64,000 nt of DNA from Zymoseptoria tritici IPO323 (Eukaryota; Ascomycota; Dothideomycetes; Mycosphaerellales; Mycosphaerellaceae). This document shows positions 21,249 to 34,182 of the stretch, piece by piece. Location: contig NC_018217.1 of the NCBI RefSeq assembly GCF_000219625.1, positions 1,116,001 to 1,180,000 of the forward strand, in the 5' to 3' direction. The notes under the pieces were generated by a model. It was not told the DNA's origin. It saw nothing but the letters and a program-made list of their open reading frames with translations, and did no database searches. Numbering within the stretch: the first letter of the stretch is position 1; each line of letters opens with the position of its first letter. The position numbers and the translations under genes were made by a program.

Positions 21249-22614
21249 AGGAGGGGAGGAGATGGCCGGGGTGGGGTTGGCTCACCACTCAAACAAAAGT
21301 TTTTGATTTTTTATGATATGAATGAATGAATGAGAATCTGTGCCAATGATTCCTTTTCTGTGCTGTGGAATGCCGTGTCTCGCTGTGAGATGAAATTGTT
21401 GGCGTCAATATGTCTCTCTCAGATGTGTTCTTCAGAGTCTGCCGCTGCTGTCGTTCATGTAGGTTCGACATGGTTGACAATGCCTGGAAGCGGATGTTCT
21501 CTATATCCCTTCGACCATCAGCTGGAGATTGAGAGCTATAAGTTTCCAATGTCGCCAAATACGAGAAAAGCTATCGTTTCCCGTGGCACAAAAGGCAGTG
21601 GAGACACCGAATCACTGCTATTAGGTGGAACATGTGATAGCAAAGGCAATACACATGTCCACATGTCCAGACTCCAGCCAGGAGCTTTTCGACCGTAACA
21701 AGACTAACGTGTGCAAGGGGGAAGTTGGGTCGAGGGGAAGTTGTTAGCTTCTCCTAAACAGGCAAAGACTCTTGCTCTCGAGAACAGGCATCAAATCAGG
21801 CCGGACGCTTTGATGCCTGTTCTCGAGAGCAAGAGTCTTTGCCTGTTTAGGAGAAGCTAACAACTTCCCCTCGACCCAACTTCCCCCTTGCACACGTTAT
21901 ACGCCCTGCCCTTCGAGATTACAAAGGCCCAGGACCAGGAGAGTGCACAAAAATTTCGCAGAGAGTCCACGGATGTCGTCTTCAATGCAATTTAAGCAAC
22001 CCTGCTTGACTTGCTCCTTGAACCCGGGTTCAAGGCTGCCCAACTCAAATCATTCGCCTGATCACAGAGACAAACTTGGATGACATTCGAAGCCATTCAT
22101 CCTCAACAGCTCACTTGACTCACCCAACTAGTCAAGATATCTCATTGATGGTCACCAAATGCACATTGCTCGACAGACCGCCATTCACCTACGCAGCCGC
22201 CAAGAGCAGCCAACCCGGCACTAGCTTCCTTCCTATCCGAGCCTAGCTCTGTCATCCCAGTCGAACTCTCCGTTATTGCTTTTCCAGGATCGCCTCTCCT
22301 CTTTCCTTTCTCCCCGGTTCGATTCGACTTTCGCAATCACGGCAGCGGCCGATGACACGAGGTGAGATGGGCCGTAAAGTCAATGGCACGAAACACGACG
22401 AATGGATATCCGGCTACCAGGGTTGCGTTAATGACGCAGAGGTCGGAGCACCAACGAACACCATGTGTCGCACCTGGATAGTTCTATGCAGGCCGTCGGC
22501 GTCTGGCCACAATAAGGTTGCAATCGCTGCTTCTTCTTCTTCTTCTGTCATTTGCCGTTCACGTTCTCCTGCCCTTTCCTTCGGTCATCGCGCGACACGT
22601 CGGACGACTGCATA
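21249..22614. other. Long intergenic region carrying a perfect hairpin
   Basis: 1,366 bp between Tsc2 and the secreted S10 gene. It holds the 91-bp inverted repeat described separately, a CTT microsatellite (CTTCTTCTTCTTCTTCTGTC near 22,529) just before the S10 start, and no credible ORF. Confidence 0.5.
21705..21899. repeat. Perfect 91-bp inverted repeat with 13-nt loop
   Basis: Arms 21705-21795 and 21809-21899 are exact reverse complements over 91 bp; the spacer is TCAGGCCGGACGC. Each outer end is TA (TAACGTGTG... and ...CACACGTTA), which could be a TA target duplication of a mariner-type foldback MITE. The arms contain no RIP-type mismatches, unlike every transposon in this window, suggesting a recent origin or selection on pairing. 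A transcript would form a long uninterrupted stem, suitable for Dicer processing. No homology to a known element could be tested. Confidence 0.9.
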
Positions 22615-24598
22615 ATGATGATGAGCGTCTTCCTTCGGGCCTCTGCCCTTCTCACTGTCCTTCTTGCAGTTCCTTCATCGCTCGCTCAGGCCTTCCCTCC
22701 ACCTACAGACCTCATCAATGGCACCGGATACTTCGGCCTGCCCGTCCGCTGGAAAGAAGTCCCTGCGGGTACATGCGAGCTCACCGAGGGCGTCAAGAGT
22801 TACTCGGGTTTTGTCGACATTGCCGAGAACCAGCACATCTTCTTTTGGTTCTTCGAGTCTCGAACTGTTGATCCTCAAGAAGCCGACCTGACCGTGTGGA
22901 TCAATGGCGGTCCGGGCTCTTCGTCGATGATCGGCCTTTTCCAAGAGCTGGTGAGGAACTCTCCATTGCTGTACACCGTGGTATGCGCCTGACTGACATC
23001 ATCTAGGGACCATGTACCCTCGATGGCGACCTCAATCCCGTCAACAACCCGTACTCTTGGAAGTAAGAAGAACGGTCAATTTCACTATCGTCAGGCACTG
23101 ACCGAGGACAGCAATGCGAGCAACCTTCTCTTCATCGACCAGCCCGCTCAAGTTGGATTCAGTTATTCGACGCCCATTTTTGGCTATCTCGACCAGGATA
23201 CGGGGGATGTGGTTCCACTCCCGAACAATACTTGCCCGGAGAGTCAGACTTGCGGCACATTTTCCGATCCTGACCAAAGTACGAACCCAAACTCCACCGT
23301 CGCCGCCGCTCCCGGTATGTGGAAGACGCTGCAAGGATTCATGGGCGTCTTCCCGCAATACTCGAGATCGGACTTCAACTTTGCCACGGAATCCTACGGT
23401 GGCCACTATGCGCCCATCTTCAACGAGTACATCCAGTCTCAGAATGCCCTCATCGACAATGGCGAGCTCTCGGGTGCCCATCACATCAACCTCCGCACTG
23501 TCCTCATCGGCAACGGATGGTACGATCCTCTGATATCATATGCGGCCTATTACAATTTCACCGTCTTTCCCGGCAACACCTACGACATCGTTCCGTACAA
23601 CAGCACCATCCAGGATCAGGTCTACGATGCCATGTACGGTCCCGGCAATTGCTACGACCAAACTGTGGAATGCTCAAAAAGCGGCAACGACACGGTCTGC
23701 ATGAAGGCCGACGAGTTCTGCGCGGAGCACGTCGAGGACGTGCTCGACGACGTTGCCAATCGGGACGAATACGACATCCGATTCCTCGACGAAGATCCAT
23801 TCCCGAATACTGGAGATTTCCCCACGTACCTCAACAGCGATAAAGTCCTCCGAGCCGTTGGAGCGCACACCAACTGGCTCATATCATCGGAGGTAGTGAA
23901 CAGTGCTTTTGCCAACACCGGCGACGACGACCGAGAGGTCGGAACCGTCGAGGCGATCAGGCAGCTGGTCGAACAGGGCGTGTACGTGATCATGTACGCG
24001 GGCGATGCGGATTACAACTGCAATTGGGTGCGTGACCAACCGCTTTCACTTCTTTCCCGTGTGGAACATCGACTAACGAGATGGGGTGCCCGCAGCTCGG
24101 CAACGAAGTCATCGCCGACCGAGTCAATGCTCCAGGCTACTGCGAAGCAGGTTACACCAACATCACCACCTCCGACGGTATCGTGCACGGTCAAGTGAAG
24201 CAGAGCGGCAACTTTGCTTGGGCCAGAATCTACTACAGCGGACACGAGGTGAGTCCCGGCAGAACACCACCTTCCTTTTCACCGATCGAGACTAACCGCC
24301 ATCCCTTCTTCTCAAGGTCCCATGGTACCAACCTCTTCTCTCCCTCGAAATGTTCAACCGCGCCATCAGCCAAAAGGACATTGCGACCGGCGAATCCGAT
24401 CTGGCGGGCTACATCTCCGTCGGCACGGCGAAGAGTACTTTCCGTGAAGGCAATGCGACCGTGGCGTTTGAGGTTTTGCCGTTGGACACGACGTATAATT
24501 TCACGACCAATGCGGCGAATCCACCGCCGCCGAGTGGGAATGGGAAGAGAGATGTGGGCAAGAAGAGGACTGCATACTTTGGGGAGAAGGTGAGGTGA
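22615..24598 (+). CDS. Secreted serine carboxypeptidase (S10 family)
   Basis: Five exons: 22615-22950, 23007-23062, 23112-24027, 24096-24248, 24317-24598; 580 residues. All four introns are 49-68 nt, GT...AG, and all phases join. A signal peptide (MMMSVFLRASALLTVLLAVP...SLAQA) is followed directly by the catalytic domain with no CPY-like propeptide. WINGGPGSSS is the oxyanion region, the nucleophile is in TESYGGHYAP, the Asp in YAGDADYNCNW and the His in YSGHEVPWYQP. Many N-x-S/T sites suggest a glycosylated extracellular or wall enzyme. A proline-rich then Lys/Arg-rich tail (NPPPPSGNGKRDVGKKR) ends the protein. Acts on C-terminal residues of peptides. Confidence 0.93.
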
Positions 24599-24914
24599 GA
24601 AAGGTGTTCAAGCCAGTTCGTCTGGGTAGAGGACCGATCTGGGTGCGATCAAGGAGCGGGTAGGGGCGAAGCAGACTGTTTGGTATATGTGGTGGACATG
24701 GATATGCGAGATCGATTCTTTATTCATCATGCATCATATTCAGTGGTGATTTTCTAGCCGCTAGCTACGCTTGTCCATGCTTGATCCGATGCAAACTCGC
24801 ATTCGCTTCTGACCGAAGACATTGTATCTGAACTCAACGCTCGCTTGCTGTCCTTTTCGACTCCCCCAATATTTGCTTTTCCGGACCAGACTCAAATATA
24901 TTGGATCGATTCGC
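24599..24914. other. Convergent intergenic region
   Basis: 316 bp between the S10 and GAPDH 3' ends; presumed overlapping 3' UTRs. Nothing else seen. Confidence 0.4.
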
Positions 24915-26175
<1,261 letters not shown>

Positions 26176-26372
26176 GATTGCGGTTGTGTTGGATGAGTGT
26201 GGTGTTGTTCCTGTGATGAATGGTGAGCGGAAAGGTCGGGAATGAAGCGGATGGAGGTGGTGATGGTACGGGTTGATTGTTGATGTTCGGGAGAAGATTT
26301 TGCTGAGAGCAAGGTGGAAGTTGGAGGGGTGACCCCGATGCCCCGCAGTAAACTTTACAGAGAGGTCCCTAA

Positions 26373-26389
26373 GGACCTGTCCGGTTAAG
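26373..26389 (+). repeat. Harbinger left terminal inverted repeat
   Basis: GGACCTGTCCGGTTAAG, exact reverse complement of 29673-29689. A related subterminal pair, TGTTCGGTTAAGCGGT at 26456-26471 and its reverse complement at 29570-29585, shares the core CGGTTAAG. Confidence 0.9.
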
Positions 26390-26944
26390 ATTTGGCGTGA
26401 GATTTGACGGCGTGAACTCACGCCAAATGAGCCATTTGACGTCGAATCTGCCACCTGTTCGGTTAAGCGGTAAGGATTAAGCACTTACGCGGCGTGAGAA
26501 CGAGCGGCGTGAGATCAGAGTTCGTGTAGTGCAACGGCTGGTAAGATGGCCAATAAGAGCTGTTATCGTTCACGCCGGTGGCTCGGATTCTTAATCCTGC
26601 TCCGGAGCAGGTTTGAGAGCTAGCGTAAGTGACTAGCGTGTTATCGTCGTGAACGCGTTCGTCATAGTGTATTCGTTCCTATTGCTATTACTATTAGTTA
26701 GTTAGTTATCACTATGCTACTAAGGATTCGGAAGCCCTCGAAGAAGGCGTTGTTATCGCAGCCGCTTACGCAGAGTGAGTGGCTACCGAGCTAGTCGTCT
26801 ACCCCTGCACCTCCAACAACCCCTGCGGCGACACCGAGTGTATTTAAAACCCCTGCTCGCAAAACCCCTGCTATTAAACCGCAGCTAATACCACGCCAGC
26901 TAACACTACGCTAGCCAACACCAATCGCAGCGCGTTCTTAGTCC

Positions 26945-28018
26945 GTGCCGGTAGAGTCTATTAAGAAGGTGCAAGAGCCGGAGCAGCCGCAGCCGAAGGA
27001 GGTTAACGATGTTGGCGTTAAGACGACCGGCGAGACGGACGGAAGCGGCGGTAGTAATAAGAGCGCTGCTCCGGAGCAGTTACAAGCTGTTAGCGGTGTT
27101 CGCTTCACGTGGCAAGACGCTAAGATTAAGGCTATAGTGTGTAGCCTGAACAAGTCCTTAGAGTCTAGTATGCGTGCAGACAGCGGTGTAAAAGAGGCAG
27201 CGCTTGTGGCGGCAATTAAAGCTATTAAGGCAGTTACGCCGGTTAGTCGCTATCGCTTCTTTACTAATAGCAGCGTGGGCGGCAAGGTTAAGGGCCTTAA
27301 GAGCGAGTGGAAGATATAGAATAAAATGCTCTTGTTATCCGGCTAGGGCTTCGACGAGGACACTAGTTGTCCGTATACTGAGCTAGAGGTTATAGAGTTA
27401 TACTTCGCAGTCTACAAGGGGGCTAAGAAGTTTACTAAGAAGCTATTGTTTATAGCGTCTGAGCTGGATTAGTTGTTCCGCGATACAGCGGCAACCGGCG
27501 TGCACGCGGCTGGCGTTAGTAAGTCGAAGGCTAGTAATTCGATACTCGGAACGGACGTTAAGGTAGACGACGTAACTGCTCGCAAGAGGCGTACGACGGA
27601 GCTGGCTCGTAAGAAGAAGCGTGCGAGGGTCGATTCGGAAGGTGCGATGTATTATCTAGCTAATGTTCTGCGAGAAACGTTAGCAGCCCTAGCGCTACAA
27701 CTCACGCTAGAGCAGTTAATGTTAAAGGCAGTGTTCTTACTAGATATGAAGCCGTGCGAAGGACTAAAGCCGCAGCAGCGAGTCCTCGTTTATTAGCGCA
27801 TAAAGGAGATCGGAATGCTAGAGTATTAGTGCGACGTAGTAGATTCGGATTACAAGGAGGCGTTCGTGTTCTAAGCGGTAGATAAGTTAAAGGGCCAGTA
27901 CGACTTTAAGAGGGCTAGCAGGGCTGCTAGTAGTAGTGGTGTTGTTAGTAGAAGAAGGTCGTCGAGCGGTGCGGAAGAAGGAAGTAAGGACGGTAAGGTC
28001 GATAATAAGTCAGCTTAA
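26945..28018 (+). pseudogene. Harbinger accessory Myb/SANT-like protein, broken
   Basis: One frame runs from about 26945 to TAA at 28016-28018, interrupted only by a handful of TAG/TAA codons (for example at 27317). It has a Pro/Glu-rich start, then RFTWQDAKIKAIVCSLNKS and ADSGVKEAALVAAIKAI and VGGKVKGLKSEWK, the Myb/SANT-like fold that accompanies fungal Harbinger transposases and helps them bind DNA and enter the nucleus. A Lys/Arg-rich patch (TARKRRTTELARKKKRARVD) may be its nuclear signal. The true ATG was not identified; the frame opens on GTG. Confidence 0.7.
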
Positions 28019-28257
28019 TTCGAGAAAACCGCACGCGCGTCTTAGCGGGAAAAGAGAAGCAGAAGTTGTGAAGATTGTCCGTTGAAATTTATAGTATAGC
28101 CCTACTTTATAGCAATTCACACTAAAAAACACCCCTTTTTTAGCACTCTTCCGAAGAGTAATAGACAGCTACTACAACACCCTCCTATTCCTTAAATTGA
28201 CTAAATTTCCCCCTTAATTTCCGACTTCTTAAACTAACCTCGTCGATTAACGACTGT

Positions 28258-29385
28258 TTAATTAACACTATCTACTACCTCTTCGACCAGATACTCCTTA
28301 TACGACGCCTACATATCCCTCGCTAACTAATCCCTTATTATAATTATCGTTGTCCTCGGAGCTATATCCTCCTCGCGCTGCGCTACCTCGTCGTCGAACG
28401 GCCGGCAGTTCGTGTTATCTTCCACTAGCTGCACCGGCGGTGCGCGACCGAATCCTATTAACACGTTGTACACAGCGACACAGGCATACACTAGCTGCAC
28501 TTACGTAGCTATACCGAACAGCGGACTAGTCTCGAAGATGCGGAAGCGCTTCTTTAACACACCGAACGCTCGCTCTACGACGTTCCTTATCGACGAGTAG
28601 CGCAGATTAAAGAGCTCCTTAGGATTCTTAGGCTTTATGTTAGCTAGGTACTGCTCTCTTAGGTAATACCGCACACTACGGTAAGGCACTATAGTAATCT
28701 CGCTGTTCGAGTATCTAGCATCTGCGAGATAATAACAGCCGTCCGGTGCGCTAAAGCCGTATAAGGAGCGTGCGTTATTAAGCATACGACCGTCGTGAGC
28801 AGAGCCTTCCTATCTAGCTAATATGAACGTAAACTGCATAGTTATGTCTACTACCGCTAACACGTTCTATGTAAGGGTGCCCTTCCGGTTTCTAAAGGGC
28901 GCTTGTTCACCCTTTACGTGTGCGAAGACATAAGAGCTATCTAGCGCTCTAACGCAGTCGTCAAACTATAGCGAATACTTGTATCCCTTTGCATAAACAT
29001 GCTAACAATCCTCTACCCTCGCAGGCTTTACCACCTCTTTATACATACGGCACACCGCGTCTAGCACCTGATAGAAGATCGGTCTAATAGTCGATAGTGA
29101 ATGCTAGAAGTCCTTAGCAATGTCGCAATACCGGTCGTTGTAAGTAACTACATAAAGGAAGATTAACAACCTCTAAGGCTTGCTAATTAGCCCTCTGCGG
29201 ACTCCCTGTAGATAAGGATGCACTAGCTTGTATATAGCTTCGAAGGCTCTCGGTTTACAGCGCGTGTATCGATACAAGCGTGTGTAATTGCGAAGGATGT
29301 CGAAGGTGAATCGCTCACCACGCGCTGTGTCTGTATACACCGTCCGGACACTACTAGGCATGCGATAACTATACTCTTCTAGCAT
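28258..29385 (-). pseudogene. Harbinger DDE transposase (HARBI1-like), broken
   Basis: A single minus-strand frame from an ATG at 29385 to TAA at 28258, 376 codons, broken by internal TAG/TAA codons including TAA at 28501. Diagnostic blocks: FEAIYKLVHPYLQ in the N-terminal half, GCYYLADARYSNSEITIVPY (the second catalytic Asp region; the usual DAGY glycine reads R) and RYSSIRNVVERAFGVLKKRF (the glutamate region). The tail ends with an acidic helix and YKEYLVEEVVDSVN. Non-functional as it stands. Confidence 0.82.
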
Positions 29386-29672
29386 GCTTACAGCTACGGT
29401 AGTAAGCACTATTATATTGCGGTAGTAGCAACTAACACGCTAATGCTCTAAGGATATAGACAACTCTATAGTAGTAGTAGTAGTAGTAATTACAACGATA
29501 CATGCGCAAGGAGCTGAACACGCAACACACTAACAACGCGCCGGCACTATGAACGCGAGGACTCACACCACCGCTTAACCGAACAACACCGTAGATCGAC
29601 ATGACATTAAACTTCTACCATTATACACACCAATGTCGACAACATGGTCCGAGCGCTCAAGTCACGCCGCAC

Positions 29673-29689
29673 CTTAACCGGACAGGTCC
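29673..29689 (-). repeat. Harbinger right terminal inverted repeat
   Basis: CTTAACCGGACAGGTCC, mirror of the left end; followed by TAA target duplication. Confidence 0.9.
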
Positions 29690-29692
29690 TAA

Positions 29693-30297
29693 GATGACGT
29701 TGAGTGAAAGAGAGACCTTGCCCTTCTTCTAGTAATGATGAGGATGATTGTTTTACTTCCTCTCCCTCGGTTGACTGCTACGTGCCTATGCAAATTATGT
29801 TCACATACCACTGGCCCGTACAATGTCCAAAGACCTCCCACAACCGACTGCCCAGCCCTTGTACAGCCCCTCGGCGGGCAAGTCCTCCGTACACTTCCGT
29901 TCGCGGCCGCCAACTCTCCTACTTTCCCCGCTTCCTCCCCGACATGCATATCATTCGGATCGCGGAGTGAGTGATACTTGGCATGTTTCCTGACCTCACT
30001 TGCTATTGTACAGTCTGCAGAAACGCTGTCGACGTTCTCTATACAGCAAGTCATCAAGGTCACATCATTACAGTCGGACCGTTTTTACAATGCTCCGAGA
30101 CGGAGCTGGGATTATTCTATGGGCTGACCGCCGGTCCGCACTGGCCAAGCCTCAACGGAAATGGTGTCGGTTCGGTCTGTCATTCATTTGATCGATATGG
30201 ACCCCACGCTGATAGCGAACATTGGACAATCAGGAGGCGGACATCCTCCCAAAGGTTCGTGCTCAGCCAAGTCGAAAGCTCATTGTTCCTCAGTGAA
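29693..30297. other. Intergenic region
   Basis: 605 bp between the transposon and the next gene, with normal base composition (no RIP). This is probably the original upstream flank of GAPDH before transposon insertion. No gene recognised. Confidence 0.35.
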
Positions 30298-31038
30298 TCA
30301 TTGCTTCTGTGCCGTTTCCATTTCGAGAAAAAAAATCCGATGCGGTATCGGCAGCATTCTCTGAGAACTGATTTGTTCTACTGCTGCTGTTCTTCGAGAA
30401 AGACGACGGCTTGAGCGTGCTCTATTGACGAGCAGGTAAGCGACCACCTCCTGCATCCCGGTGACGACGAACGCACCGCGGATCTTGACACTCAGCACCT
30501 GCGGGACAGTTCTCGTAGAAGCAACCGCCTCGAGGGCAGTTGTTGCACGACGGCTGTCTGCCGTTGCATGTTCCCCACCAAGGGTACCATTCGTACCATT
30601 GCTGTCACGTTCGATCGGATCAGAGCTAGCAACCTCTCCTTCAACGCCTGCGGTATCCTCCTTCTGGATGTTCTCGGCGATCTTCTGATTGCCTTCGAAG
30701 TCGGCAGTCTCTGCTTCGATGCCACCGTTGTCCTCATCCTTGACGTTCTCGTCGGCCTGCTCTCTGACTTCGACCAAGTTCTGGCGCAAGATGTAACCAA
30801 TGTCATGCAGCTCATGACACAAAGCGATACCGTCTTTGAGGTCGAAAGCGGCCGTGGCCAGCTTGTTGAAAAAGGCGCGCATCCTCTGCTTTGGGATGAC
30901 TGGCAACTTGCGGAGCTCTTCAAGCTCAGTAGCGAGTTCTTGAACTGAATTTCTTGCTTCTGGTAGTGCTGTGCGCGCAGCGGTATTCAGACGGGTTTGC
31001 TGCCGGGCCACGACATCCGGCTGCTGTTCGGTCTCCAT
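30298..31038 (-). CDS. Hypothetical protein with helical, acidic middle
   Basis: 246 residues from the ATG at 31038. The first 110 residues are predicted helical (SVQELATELEELRKLPVIPK, then FFNKLATAAFDLKDGIALCH), followed by a Glu/Asp-rich segment and a basic C-terminus. No domain recognised. The ORF has no introns and sits alone between regions lacking other genes. It could be a lineage-specific protein; an annotation artefact is possible. Confidence 0.5.
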   Translation of the reverse strand: METEQQPDVVARQQTRLNTAARTALPEARNSVQELATELEELRKLPVIPKQRMRAFFNKLATAAFDLKDGIALCHELHDIGYILRQNLVEVREQADENVKDEDNGGIEAETADFEGNQKIAENIQKEDTAGVEGEVASSDPIERDSNGTNGTLGGEHATADSRRATTALEAVASTRTVPQVLSVKIRGAFVVTGMQEVVAYLLVNRARSSRRLSRRTAAVEQISSQRMLPIPHRIFFLEMETAQKQ

Positions 31039-31978
31039 GGCTGCGTTTCGTTCTTGATGTGTCGGATGTGTCGAAGCAAAGGAAGTCGAAGCCAGAATCG
31101 AAATTCGGGGGATCCTCGTTTGCCTTGTTGTGCGTCCTACCTAGACGGGACTGGCCGTCAGAGACCGCTCAATCCGTCATGAGGCGTCCATGGACTGTTC
31201 TAGTCGTGCAGCGTTTGTCGTCTCGAGCGGCGAGTCGACATGATGAAGTGACGGCGATCAGGAGTCGTAGTCCTCACTTGGATACGGCGGTCTCGCTGGG
31301 AGGCAGGCATCGCTGTTGACGAAGACATGGCACAGTGAGAGTGATCGAACACGAAGACAGTGAGAGCCATGAATGTGACTGTTGTTGAATACTGACCTGC
31401 ATAAGGTAAAGACAAGCCCTCCAAACGACCTGTATGGCATCTGCCGACCTTCATGTGCTATTCACTCTGCTGCTTTCTCACTCACACAATCGACTTAGTC
31501 TGTATGACAAGCACATGATACAATTCCAGATAACTCCTGCTGACTCTAGACATTCACCCTCACTCCTCTCCCCTAACTCCACGATAAGGAGCTCAACACG
31601 TAAACCTTTCTCAGACCGCTGTCCTCGGTCCATTGATGAAGTCCACTTTTCCCATTTCCCTTTGCAAAACATACAGAACCCCCCACAAAAGAAAAACAAA
31701 AGACATCGCAGAAGATTGGCTGAGATGAGGCGATAACACAAAGCCGGCCAGCCACCTTGCTCGTGCAACAATAAGAGGATGCTGCCAAGATGAGGGACAT
31801 TCGGATATCGATGCCGTCATCCAACGGTGGGGCTCAGGGGAAGCAAACCCAAGGCAAAGCATGGGCGTAGAGGGCGGACAGACAAGCATGCATGTGCGGC
31901 AGCGTAGATTCGGAACAAAGCTGATGTCCGTGAAATGCTTGAAGACGCAAGTGCCGTGGTAGATGTTGTGGTGAAGAT
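31039..31978. other. Intergenic region
   Basis: 940 bp holding the promoter of the hypothetical gene and the long 3' UTR of the Pumilio gene. The short overlapping ORFs here are not credible. Confidence 0.35.
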
Positions 31979-34182
31979 TCAGCGATAGCCGCCTCCGAAG
32001 CCACCGCGAGGGCCCGTGGGACGCTCAACGTACAGACGCTCGCCGCCATACTGACGCTCGCCTCCCATGTACCCGTTGCCGGCGCGGCTGAGTGGAGCTC
32101 CAAGAGGAGGGCCTGGACGAGTGGCGACGGCCGGATTGCAGCAAGCCATGGCGACGCGAGAGCCATACTTGGAGCCGCGGAGGGACACCATGTGCTTGCG
32201 AATGTGAGCGGACACGAGCTCACGGCGGGAAGGCTCGCCGTAGACGAGGATATACTGGATGAGGTAGTTGCCGAACTGATCGCCGGCAATATCGATGAGA
32301 GGCATGCGTGGGCGGTCTGGGCGAGCCTCGCACACACGGTCAAGGTAACGATCCAGGAACTCATTTCCGCCAATCTTCAGGCACTTCTCCACGACCTTGG
32401 AGGCAAATTGATCCAGACTGTACTCGGTAGCGTAGCGGATGACATGATCGACAGCGCGAGTGCGGTCAGGGATAGATCCATGCTCGCAGATGTGCTGAAT
32501 GCACCAATTGCCGAACTGACCGTGGGCCACGACGTCGATACTGGCGAGGACTTCGTTGACGCACGGGCGCTTGTCCTCTTCCAGGCAGTTCTCGAAGATG
32601 TTCTGAACGACCAGACTGCCGGTCTCGCCCAGAGCGACTTCATGCCACATACCACGGAGAGCTTCGTTGACGAACTTCATGATCTGCGGTGGCGAATCGC
32701 TCCAGCGAAGCTCGAACAACTTCTGCCAGACATGGCAAGCGTAGCGGTGAATGACCGTCTCTGGAATACGGCGGAGGAGTTCATGCACCATTATAGCCTT
32801 GTACTCTTCCGGAACGCAGTCGAATGCCTTTTGCACGACGTGGCAACCGAATGCATCCATGCTGAGGTTGAGGGTGTTGCCACGGATGGCCTGGGCGATG
32901 AGGATGATCTGCTCGGGAGATCCATGCTCGAAGCAGCGCTGAACGAGAAAGTTGCCAAAGCGGTTGACCATGAGTGGGTATGCTTGCTCGATGATGGCTT
33001 GCACGATCTCGACTTTCTGCTCGGATGTAGCGAGTTTCAACTTTTGCTGCAAGAAGATGGACGCTTGTTGATCATTGTTGCACACAATCTTGTCAACGAC
33101 GTACTTCCAGTTGCAGCTCATGTGGCGATCGAGAAGGCGGCGATAGTTGAGAGGCTCCGTGGTGCTCACAAAGGTAGGAGTCGCGCTTGCTTGCTGCAGA
33201 CCATACTGACGACCAGTACCAAACTCAGAGGCAGTTGGTGAGAGCCTCGTACCGACAGGCGCGGGTTGACTGCTCATGGCACCGTTTGGCATGCCGTACG
33301 GTGCTTGGAATGAAAGCGGAGCGATCGATGGCGGAGCTTCGTAGGCTGAGGGATGCCCATATCCTGTCTGCGGGCGATTGAAGCTCGGCATGCTGTCGAA
33401 CCTGAGAAATAGGTATGTCAGACGTGTGTTCGTAGTCGGTGAGATTGCAGTGTATACTCACGAGGTCTGCACAGAGGTGTTGAAGCTGCTGCGTTCAAAC
33501 GAGTTGCCTGCGCTTCTACCGTATGTGCCGCGGGGAACTTGACCATTGGCGACAGGCAGCATGTTGTGGTTGGCGATGTTCGCAGCAAGATGCTGAGCGG
33601 TCGGGAATGGAGAGCCAATGGCTTCCTCCATGGTATGCTGTGCGAGGCGCGACTGAGTGAGCTGCAGGTCCATCTGAGCCATGCGTTCCTGGGCCACTTC
33701 AAGCTGCTTCTTGAGTTCTGCGACTTCACCACCTCCTGGACGACGGTCGCGACTGGCGTGGTCAGACGGCGGGGTGATGGCGTACGGATCGGTGGGCGAG
33801 GATGATGCGCTACGCTGCTCATTCTCCTGGAGGTCGCGCTTCTGGCGTGAAAGCAACTCCTGCTGCGCGTTGAGTTTCGCGAGGAGCTCGTTGACCGGAG
33901 TCTCCATGCTGCAGGGCTATCAAAGTCAGGACGTGAGGGCGCATGCGATGTGAAGTGTGTGAATACCTTGTGCACCAGGATCGGACGGCTGGCCGACATC
34001 GTGTTTGTTTGCGGCAGAGGCATCAGGCTGGTGGTGCGCTTCATGCCATGCTGTATTTCCGTCAGAGAGTGATGCGACCGAATTTCGATGGCGGGACGAA
34101 CCTGATGGTGGGTGTTCTCGTCGTCGAAGATGCTGAACAGAGCTGAAGCCTTCTTGGTGGGTGGCGAGCCGGTCCACTCCAT
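31979..34182 (-). CDS. Pumilio/PUF-family RNA-binding protein
   Basis: Exons 34182-33967, 33916-33462 and 33401-31979, introns 50 and 60 nt; 697 residues. The N-terminus (MEWTGSPPTKKASALFSIFD) is followed by a coiled coil (VAELKKQLEVAQERMAQMD) and low complexity. The last 380 residues hold eight PUF repeats, e.g. NRFGNFLVQRCFEHGS, DAFGCHVVQKAFDC, GQFGNWCIQHICEHG, DQFGNYLIQYILVYG. Each repeat binds one RNA base, and PUF proteins repress or localise mRNAs through 3' UTR sites. The tail is Gly/Arg-rich (GPRGGFGGGYR). A further 51-nt in-frame GT...AG segment in exon 1 may be a third intron; removal keeps the frame. The paralogue group (Puf2/Jsn1, Puf3, Mpt5) was not settled. Confidence 0.92.

Larger units (their letters stand above)
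26373..29689. mobile_element. PIF/Harbinger DNA transposon, degenerate coding capacity
   Basis: 3,317 bp. Both ends begin GGACCTGTCCGGTTAAG (17 bp identical, then 7 more matching bases GGCGTGA after a four-base gap with three mismatches). It is flanked by TAA at 26370-26372 and 29690-29692, the 3-bp TSD typical of this superfamily. It has the expected two-gene layout: a Myb/SANT-like protein and a DDE transposase, in convergent orientation. Both frames are interrupted mostly by TAG/TAA codons, as RIP produces. Intact ends mean it might still be mobilised by a functional transposase elsewhere. Confidence 0.92.

Noticed and set aside
7225..24598. A protease or secondary-metabolite cluster
   Set aside because: The two S10 genes are about 14 kb apart with unrelated housekeeping genes between; no synthase or tailoring genes occur.
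29971..30414. 147-codon plus-strand ORF overlapping the hypothetical gene
   Set aside because: No coding signature and overlaps the better minus-strand ORF.
32192..33241. 349-codon ORF antisense to the PUF gene
   Set aside because: Lies wholly within well-supported PUF repeats.
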